64,000 nt of DNA, taken from assembly GCF_015624425.1 (NCBI RefSeq), contig NZ_CP049919.1, forward strand, positions 372,001 to 436,000, written 5' to 3'. This stretch comes from Roseateles sp. DAIF2. GTDB lineage: Bacteria > Pseudomonadota > Gammaproteobacteria > Burkholderiales > Burkholderiaceae_C. Shown here in pieces: positions 59,527 through 64,000 of the stretch (the stretch's first letter is position 1; the number at the start of each line of letters is the position of its first letter). A model generated the notes under the pieces. That model did not search any database. It worked only from the letters and a program-made list of their open reading frames with translations, and was not told where the DNA came from. Position numbers and translations under genes: made by a program.

Positions 59527-61653
59527 GTGACCATGGTCCTCACCGCCGTCGCGTTGGCCGCCAGCCTGTCGTCTTCCCAGGCCTGCACCTGGGATCCCGC
59601 CACCCAAGCCGCCTACGAGGGCGATGTCGCCAGCAGCGTCGAGCGCTTCCAGGACCTGCCGCCGGAGCAACGCAAGGCGCTGCGTCAGCGCATCGACCGG
59701 CTGCGCTTCGATGAGCTGGTCTGGATCGATCGCGACGGGGTACGCGGCGAGCAGCGCTACGGCGATACGCTCAGCGGCCTGCTGAGCGGCCGCGGCGTCT
59801 GCGACCGGCCTGACCGCTCGGCCCTGAAGGTCGCGGAGCCGGCGCTGGCCTTCTGCGAAGGGCGGCAGTGCATTTTGGTCACGCTGAACGGGCACCACAG
59901 CCTGCGGGTCGAGCGCACCGGCCTGTCGCCACGGGCCGGCGTGGATCCGGAGCTGGTGCTGAGCGCCTATCCTCCGGCCGCTGGTGAGCCGGTCTATGCC
60001 CCGGGCCGGCTGTTGGTACTGGCGCGGGCCGGGCTGTCGGACGTGGAGCTGGGCAAGGTCATGGGTCCGCATGGAGCGAAGGCGAGACGAATCGGCAAGA
60101 GCGACCTGCACGTGATCGAGCTGCCGGGGAACGCGTCGGAGCGAGCGGTGCAGGCGCTGCTGGCCAAGCACCCGCAGCTGCGCTTCGTGGAGCTGGACCG
60201 GCGCGTGGCCCCGGCGATGGCGGTCAACGACCCCTATGCCGGCAGCCAATGGCACCTGAGCAAGATCGGCGCGCAGACCGCCTGGGACAAGAGCCAGGGC
60301 GCGGGCGTGACGATCGCGATCCTGGACACCGGCATCAACGCCAGCCACCCCGACCTGGCCGCGCGCATGGTGCCGGGCTGGAACTTCTACGACAACAATG
60401 CCAACACCACCGATGTGCATGGCCATGGCACGGCCGTGGCCGGCGGCGCCGCGGCGACCTTGAACAACGGCGTGGGCGTGGCCGCGGTGGCCGGCGCGGC
60501 GCGGCTGATGCCGGTGCGCATCGCCGACGCGAACGCGTATGCCTACTGGAGCACGGTGGCGCAGGGCGTGACCTGGGCGGCCGACAACGGCGCGCGCATC
60601 GCCAACATCAGCTATGTCGGCGTGGCCGGCAGCGCGGCGGTGCAGAGCGCGGCCAATTACATGAAGAGCAAGGGCGGCCTGGTGATCGCGGCAGCGGGCA
60701 ACAACGGCATCGAGGAAACCATCGCGCCGACCAGCTCGATGATCGTGGTGTCGGCCACCGACAGCGCCGATGCGCTGGCCAGCTTCTCCAGCTGGGGCAG
60801 CTTCGTCACCGTGTCGGCCCCGGGCAAGGACATCTGGACCACGACGCGCGACGGCGGCTACCAGGCCTGGTGGGGCACCTCGATGGCCAGCCCGGTCGTC
60901 TCCGGCGTGCTCGGCCTGATGATGGCGGCCAAACCCGCGCTGAGCGGCAGCCAGATCGAGAGCCTGCTCTACAGCACAGCCCAGGACCTGGGCGATGTGG
61001 GCCGCGACAAGAAGTTCGGCTATGGCCGCGTCAACGCCGCCGCCGCGGCGGTGACGGCCGTGCTGACCGCCGCCGCGCCCGACACCCAGGCGCCCAGCGT
61101 CGGCATCGCCGCGCCGCTGGGGCTGAGCAACGTCAACGGCCTGGTGGCGGTGGACGTGACGGCCAGCGACAACGTCGGCGTCAGCCGGGTCGAGCTGCGG
61201 GCCAACGGCCAGCTCGTCGCGACCGACACCACGGCGCCCTATGCCTTCAGCTGGGACTCCAGCAAGGTGGCCAACGGCAACGCCAACCTGGTGGCCTATG
61301 CCTATGACGCGGCCGGCAATGCGGGCAGCTCGGCGGCGGTGACGGTCAATGTGGCCAACATCGTGGTGGCCGACACGACCGCGCCGGTGGTGAGCATCCT
61401 GAACCCGGTCAATGGCAGCACGGTGTCGGGCACCTTGAGCATCAGCGTCTCGGCCAGCGACAACGCCGGGGCGGCGGGCCTGGTGCAGACCCTGGCGATC
61501 GACGGCAAGACCGTGGCGACGGGCAGCGGAGCGAGCCTGGCCTACAACTGGAACACGCGCAAGGCGGCGTTGGGGACGCACACCGTTACCGCCACCGCCA
61601 GGGATGCTGCCGGTAACAGCCGCAGCGTGTCGGTGCAGGTCACCATCCGCTGA
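59527..61653 (+). CDS. Subtilisin-like serine protease (S8), copy 1
   Basis: A 708-residue protease (GTG 59527; ATG 59533 is also possible) with a short signal peptide ending near SSQA. Residues 20-165 are a unique N-terminal region; a propeptide-like segment (RLLVLARAGLSDVELGKV to FVELDRR) precedes the S8 domain: Asp in ILDTGINASHPDLA, His in HGHGTAVAGG, Asn in AAGNNG and Ser in GTSMASPVVSG. Two C-terminal Ig-like domains start at about PDTQAPSVGIAAP and TTAPVVSILNP. Secreted protease; autolysis of the propeptide is expected. From 60086 onward it is virtually identical to copy 2. Confidence 0.95.
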   Translation: MTMVLTAVALAASLSSSQACTWDPATQAAYEGDVASSVERFQDLPPEQRKALRQRIDRLRFDELVWIDRDGVRGEQRYGDTLSGLLSGRGVCDRPDRSALKVAEPALAFCEGRQCILVTLNGHHSLRVERTGLSPRAGVDPELVLSAYPPAAGEPVYAPGRLLVLARAGLSDVELGKVMGPHGAKARRIGKSDLHVIELPGNASERAVQALLAKHPQLRFVELDRRVAPAMAVNDPYAGSQWHLSKIGAQTAWDKSQGAGVTIAILDTGINASHPDLAARMVPGWNFYDNNANTTDVHGHGTAVAGGAAATLNNGVGVAAVAGAARLMPVRIADANAYAYWSTVAQGVTWAADNGARIANISYVGVAGSAAVQSAANYMKSKGGLVIAAAGNNGIEETIAPTSSMIVVSATDSADALASFSSWGSFVTVSAPGKDIWTTTRDGGYQAWWGTSMASPVVSGVLGLMMAAKPALSGSQIESLLYSTAQDLGDVGRDKKFGYGRVNAAAAAVTAVLTAAAPDTQAPSVGIAAPLGLSNVNGLVAVDVTASDNVGVSRVELRANGQLVATDTTAPYAFSWDSSKVANGNANLVAYAYDAAGNAGSSAAVTVNVANIVVADTTAPVVSILNPVNGSTVSGTLSISVSASDNAGAAGLVQTLAIDGKTVATGSGASLAYNWNTRKAALGTHTVTATARDAAGNSRSVSVQVTIR
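60086..61647 (+). repeat. Long direct repeat, copy 1 (protease body)
   Basis: About 1.56 kb inside the first protease gene, matching 62442-64000 essentially base for base. The only difference I noticed is 3 bp: one GCC more in the Ala run near 61033 here. The match begins abruptly at GACGAATCGG inside the propeptide coding region. It extends beyond the window in copy 2. Confidence 0.95.
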
Positions 61654-61996
61654 GACCGCCGCCCGCGTGCATGCTGCACCCGAGGTGTGATCAGATGTAA
61701 GCGGCCGAGGCACCACGCCCGGCCGACTTTTCCCGAGGAAACGGGATGCTTGTCCGCGGAGGCTGAACCGCTGCGGCGCGCCCAACCGGCCGTTACAAGT
61801 CCGCCCTGGCCTTGTCAAGGGGCTGCCGATAATGCGGGCGTGGATGCCTGATGGATTGGCCTCTCAGCGATATTGGCGGCTCGCCCCGGAGCTTTTCGGG
61901 GTGGCAGCGGACCCGATGGCTACCGCCCGGTAGCCCATCCCGCTCGACAAGAAAGAGCCCCAGCGCCTGTGCAGTACGACAGGCCCCCGCAGCAGA
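61654..61996. other. Unexplained leader upstream of the riboswitch
   Basis: About 340 bp between protease copy 1 and the c-di-GMP aptamer. It contains a GATAAT -10-like hexamer at 61828-61833 and two good hairpins: CCCCG...CGGGG around 61883-61901 and GGCTACC-GCCC-GGTAGCC at 61918-61935. No gene is supported. It may hold the promoter and 5' structure of copy 2. Confidence 0.5.
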
Positions 61997-62094
61997 GTTG
62001 TTCTGCAAAGGGCAAACCGCGCGAAAGCGCGGGACGCAAAGTCAACGGTCTAAAGGGCCTGTGGCCCCATGACGGCTGGACTGCCAGACACAAC
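61997..62094 (+). promoter_or_regulatory. Cyclic di-GMP-I riboswitch (GEMM)
   Basis: The conserved GEMM-I core is present: GCAAAGGGCAAACC, a GCGC-GAAA-GCGC stem with GNRA loop, GGGACGCAAAG, a CGGTCTAAAG tetraloop receptor, and GACGGCTGGACTGCC. The closing stem pairs GTTGT/TCTG (61997-62005) with CAGA/ACAAC (62085-62094), with one bulge. It lies 125 nt upstream of the second protease start, so c-di-GMP likely controls that gene. A strong hairpin at 62100-62129 directly follows as the probable expression platform. Confidence 0.92.
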
Positions 62095-62099
62095 CCCGT

Positions 62100-62129
62100 G
62101 CATCGCGGATGCTTTCCCGCGTCCGATGC
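62100..62129 (+). promoter_or_regulatory. Candidate expression-platform hairpin of the riboswitch
   Basis: GCATCGCGG-N8-CCGCG with outer GCAT/ATGC pairing separated by a small bulge, right after the aptamer. No T-run follows, so control by translation or Rho, not intrinsic termination, is more likely. Confidence 0.45.
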
Positions 62130-62218
62130 CGTCACGGCGTGCAATTCCCTTGCCGCCGCTGCCCCCGTCTGCGCAGACCGGCCCAAGAGGGTCCAGGTTC
62201 TACTCAGAAGGTTTGGGT

Positions 62219-64000
62219 ATGAACTTCTCCTCTTTCTCCGCCGGTTCCTCCGCGCACCGGATCCTGCTGCAACGCGGCTCGCATCTCATGATCGCCATCG
62301 CCACGGGTCTGGCGAGCTGGGGCGTTTCGGCACAGACGGCCGAGCCAGAATTCGCCAAGGGGCGCCTGCTGGTGCAGGCCCGCGCGGGGCTGTCGGATAT
62401 TGAGATGGAGAAGGTTGCCAAGGGCCATGGCGGGAAGGCACGACGAATCGGCAAGAGCGACCTGCACGTGATCGAGCTGCCGGGGAACGCGTCGGAGCGA
62501 GCGGTGCAGGCGCTGCTGGCCAAGCACCCGCAGCTGCGCTTCGTGGAGCTGGACCGGCGCGTGGCCCCGGCGATGGCGGTCAACGACCCCTATGCCGGCA
62601 GCCAATGGCACCTGAGCAAGATCGGCGCGCAGACCGCCTGGGACAAGAGCCAGGGCGCGGGCGTGACGATCGCGATCCTGGACACCGGCATCAACGCCAG
62701 CCACCCCGACCTGGCCGCGCGCATGGTGCCGGGCTGGAACTTCTACGACAACAATGCCAACACCACCGATGTGCATGGCCATGGCACGGCCGTGGCCGGC
62801 GGCGCCGCGGCGACCTTGAACAACGGCGTGGGCGTGGCCGCGGTGGCCGGCGCGGCGCGGCTGATGCCGGTGCGCATCGCCGACGCGAACGCGTATGCCT
62901 ACTGGAGCACGGTGGCGCAGGGCGTGACCTGGGCGGCCGACAACGGCGCGCGCATCGCCAACATCAGCTATGTCGGCGTGGCCGGCAGCGCGGCGGTGCA
63001 GAGCGCGGCCAATTACATGAAGAGCAAGGGCGGCCTGGTGATCGCGGCAGCGGGCAACAACGGCATCGAGGAAACCATCGCGCCGACCAGCTCGATGATC
63101 GTGGTGTCGGCCACCGACAGCGCCGATGCGCTGGCCAGCTTCTCCAGCTGGGGCAGCTTCGTCACCGTGTCGGCCCCGGGCAAGGACATCTGGACCACGA
63201 CGCGCGACGGCGGCTACCAGGCCTGGTGGGGCACCTCGATGGCCAGCCCGGTCGTCTCCGGCGTGCTCGGCCTGATGATGGCGGCCAAACCCGCGCTGAG
63301 CGGCAGCCAGATCGAGAGCCTGCTCTACAGCACAGCCCAGGACCTGGGCGATGTGGGCCGCGACAAGAAGTTCGGCTATGGCCGCGTCAACGCCGCCGCG
63401 GCGGTGACGGCCGTGCTGACCGCCGCCGCGCCCGACACCCAGGCGCCCAGCGTCGGCATCGCCGCGCCGCTGGGGCTGAGCAACGTCAACGGCCTGGTGG
63501 CGGTGGACGTGACGGCCAGCGACAACGTCGGCGTCAGCCGGGTCGAGCTGCGGGCCAACGGCCAGCTCGTCGCGACCGACACCACGGCGCCCTATGCCTT
63601 CAGCTGGGACTCCAGCAAGGTGGCCAACGGCAACGCCAACCTGGTGGCCTATGCCTATGACGCGGCCGGCAATGCGGGCAGCTCGGCGGCGGTGACGGTC
63701 AATGTGGCCAACATCGTGGTGGCCGACACGACCGCGCCGGTGGTGAGCATCCTGAACCCGGTCAATGGCAGCACGGTGTCGGGCACCTTGAGCATCAGCG
63801 TCTCGGCCAGCGACAACGCCGGGGCGGCGGGCCTGGTGCAGACCCTGGCGATCGACGGCAAGACCGTGGCGACGGGCAGCGGAGCGAGCCTGGCCTACAA
63901 CTGGAACACGCGCAAGGCGGCGTTGGGGACGCACACCGTTACCGCCACCGCCAGGGATGCTGCCGGTAACAGCCGCAGCGTGTCGGTGCAGGTCACCATC
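62219..64000 (+). CDS. Subtilisin-like serine protease (S8), copy 2, cut by the window end
   Basis: 594 codons are visible; the stop lies just outside. Signal peptide HRILLQRGSHLMIAIATGLASW then cleavage near VSAQ; an AGAAGG ribosome site precedes ATG 62219. It lacks the 140-residue extra region of copy 1, going straight into a shorter propeptide (GRLLVQARAGLSDIEMEKV). From 62442 the sequence is the same as copy 1, including catalytic Asp, His and Ser motifs and both Ig-like domains, with one Ala less. It carries a c-di-GMP riboswitch leader that copy 1 lacks. Confidence 0.95.
   Translation, partial: MNFSSFSAGSSAHRILLQRGSHLMIAIATGLASWGVSAQTAEPEFAKGRLLVQARAGLSDIEMEKVAKGHGGKARRIGKSDLHVIELPGNASERAVQALLAKHPQLRFVELDRRVAPAMAVNDPYAGSQWHLSKIGAQTAWDKSQGAGVTIAILDTGINASHPDLAARMVPGWNFYDNNANTTDVHGHGTAVAGGAAATLNNGVGVAAVAGAARLMPVRIADANAYAYWSTVAQGVTWAADNGARIANISYVGVAGSAAVQSAANYMKSKGGLVIAAAGNNGIEETIAPTSSMIVVSATDSADALASFSSWGSFVTVSAPGKDIWTTTRDGGYQAWWGTSMASPVVSGVLGLMMAAKPALSGSQIESLLYSTAQDLGDVGRDKKFGYGRVNAAAAVTAVLTAAAPDTQAPSVGIAAPLGLSNVNGLVAVDVTASDNVGVSRVELRANGQLVATDTTAPYAFSWDSSKVANGNANLVAYAYDAAGNAGSSAAVTVNVANIVVADTTAPVVSILNPVNGSTVSGTLSISVSASDNAGAAGLVQTLAIDGKTVATGSGASLAYNWNTRKAALGTHTVTATARDAAGNSRSVSVQVTI
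62442..64000 (+). repeat. Long direct repeat, copy 2 (protease body)
   Basis: Matches 60086-61647 with one 3-bp gap, and continues to the window edge. The offset between copies is 2356 bp before and 2353 bp after the gap. The near-perfect identity at synonymous positions indicates recent duplication or gene conversion. Confidence 0.95.

Noticed and set aside
59398..61818. Long minus-strand frames opposite both protease genes
   Set aside because: They mirror the proteases exactly in both copies, are His/Arg/Gly-rich and have no recognisable domain.
1..64000. CRISPR array, tRNA or rRNA genes
   Set aside because: No regularly spaced short repeats, no cloverleaf-like sequence and no rRNA-like stretch was noticed in reading; a dedicated scan was not possible.

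Overview
The window is GC-rich DNA (roughly 70% by eye) with tightly packed genes, many ATGA/GTGA start-stop overlaps, single-gene LysR, AraC and Crp regulators, TonB receptors, a PEP-CTERM protein and an orphan VgrG cluster. This suggests a betaproteobacterium of the order Burkholderiales, most like the Roseateles/Rubrivivax/Leptothrix group. That placement is inference from gene content; no rRNA or tRNA gene was seen.

Layout. 1-9 kb: end of an unrecognised gene, an SGNH hydrolase, a DMT exporter, glutathione peroxidase, a Crp/Fnr regulator divergent from a DUF2332 gene across a perfect 20-bp palindrome, a cupin, an M20 peptidase and an aromatic aminotransferase. 8.8-12.2 kb: a D-amino-acid/murein trio (DadA-like dehydrogenase, penicillin-binding-like serine hydrolase, LD-carboxypeptidase). 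12.3-19.3 kb: an orphan type VI secretion module (VgrG, DUF2169, DUF4150/PAAR-like, a probable toxin, then three related putative immunity genes). 19.4-31.3 kb: a TonB receptor, ornithine cyclodeaminase family protein, DacB lipoprotein, a TPR-like histidine kinase, a solute-binding protein, a low-GC gene broken by a frameshift, then a Tat-signal LD-carboxypeptidase, a VanX-type dipeptidase and a LysR regulator. 31.5-36.7 kb: a large TonB receptor, an AmiD-like lipoprotein amidase and a BadF-type amino-sugar kinase. 36.9-39.3 kb: ada, a 2OG-Fe(II) oxygenase and alkB. 39.3-44.4 kb: assorted genes including a class C beta-lactamase-like lipoprotein and a PEP-CTERM metallopeptidase. 44.4-49.6 kb: a minus-strand operon murQ, small transposase-like HTH, AmpG-like permease, NagX-like membrane protein, YngK-like lipoprotein hydrolase. 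49.8-51.7 kb: a bufferin operon (bufA, bufB, bufC). 51.8-59.3 kb: peroxiredoxin, MipA/OmpV, a QseBC/PmrAB-type two-component system divergent from a PAP2 phosphatase, a zinc-ribbon protein, a TAXI solute receptor, and LysR/DUF1127. 59.5-64 kb: two tandem subtilisin-like proteases that are almost identical over 1.56 kb; the second has a c-di-GMP-I (GEMM) riboswitch in its leader and runs off the window.

How the genes work together. A recurring theme is peptidoglycan turnover: at least a dozen genes in several clusters encode enzymes that cut, import or recycle murein fragments (amidase, LD-carboxypeptidases, D-Ala-D-Ala dipeptidase, DacB, amino-sugar kinase, MurQ, AmpG-like permease, D-amino-acid dehydrogenase), together with two TonB receptors and a LysR regulator. 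Other units are contact-dependent competition (T6SS module), copper/metal stress (bufferins), alkylation repair (ada-alkB), envelope sensing (two-component system plus PAP2), and c-di-GMP-controlled extracellular proteolysis. Two copies of a ~145-bp palindromic intergenic element are present.
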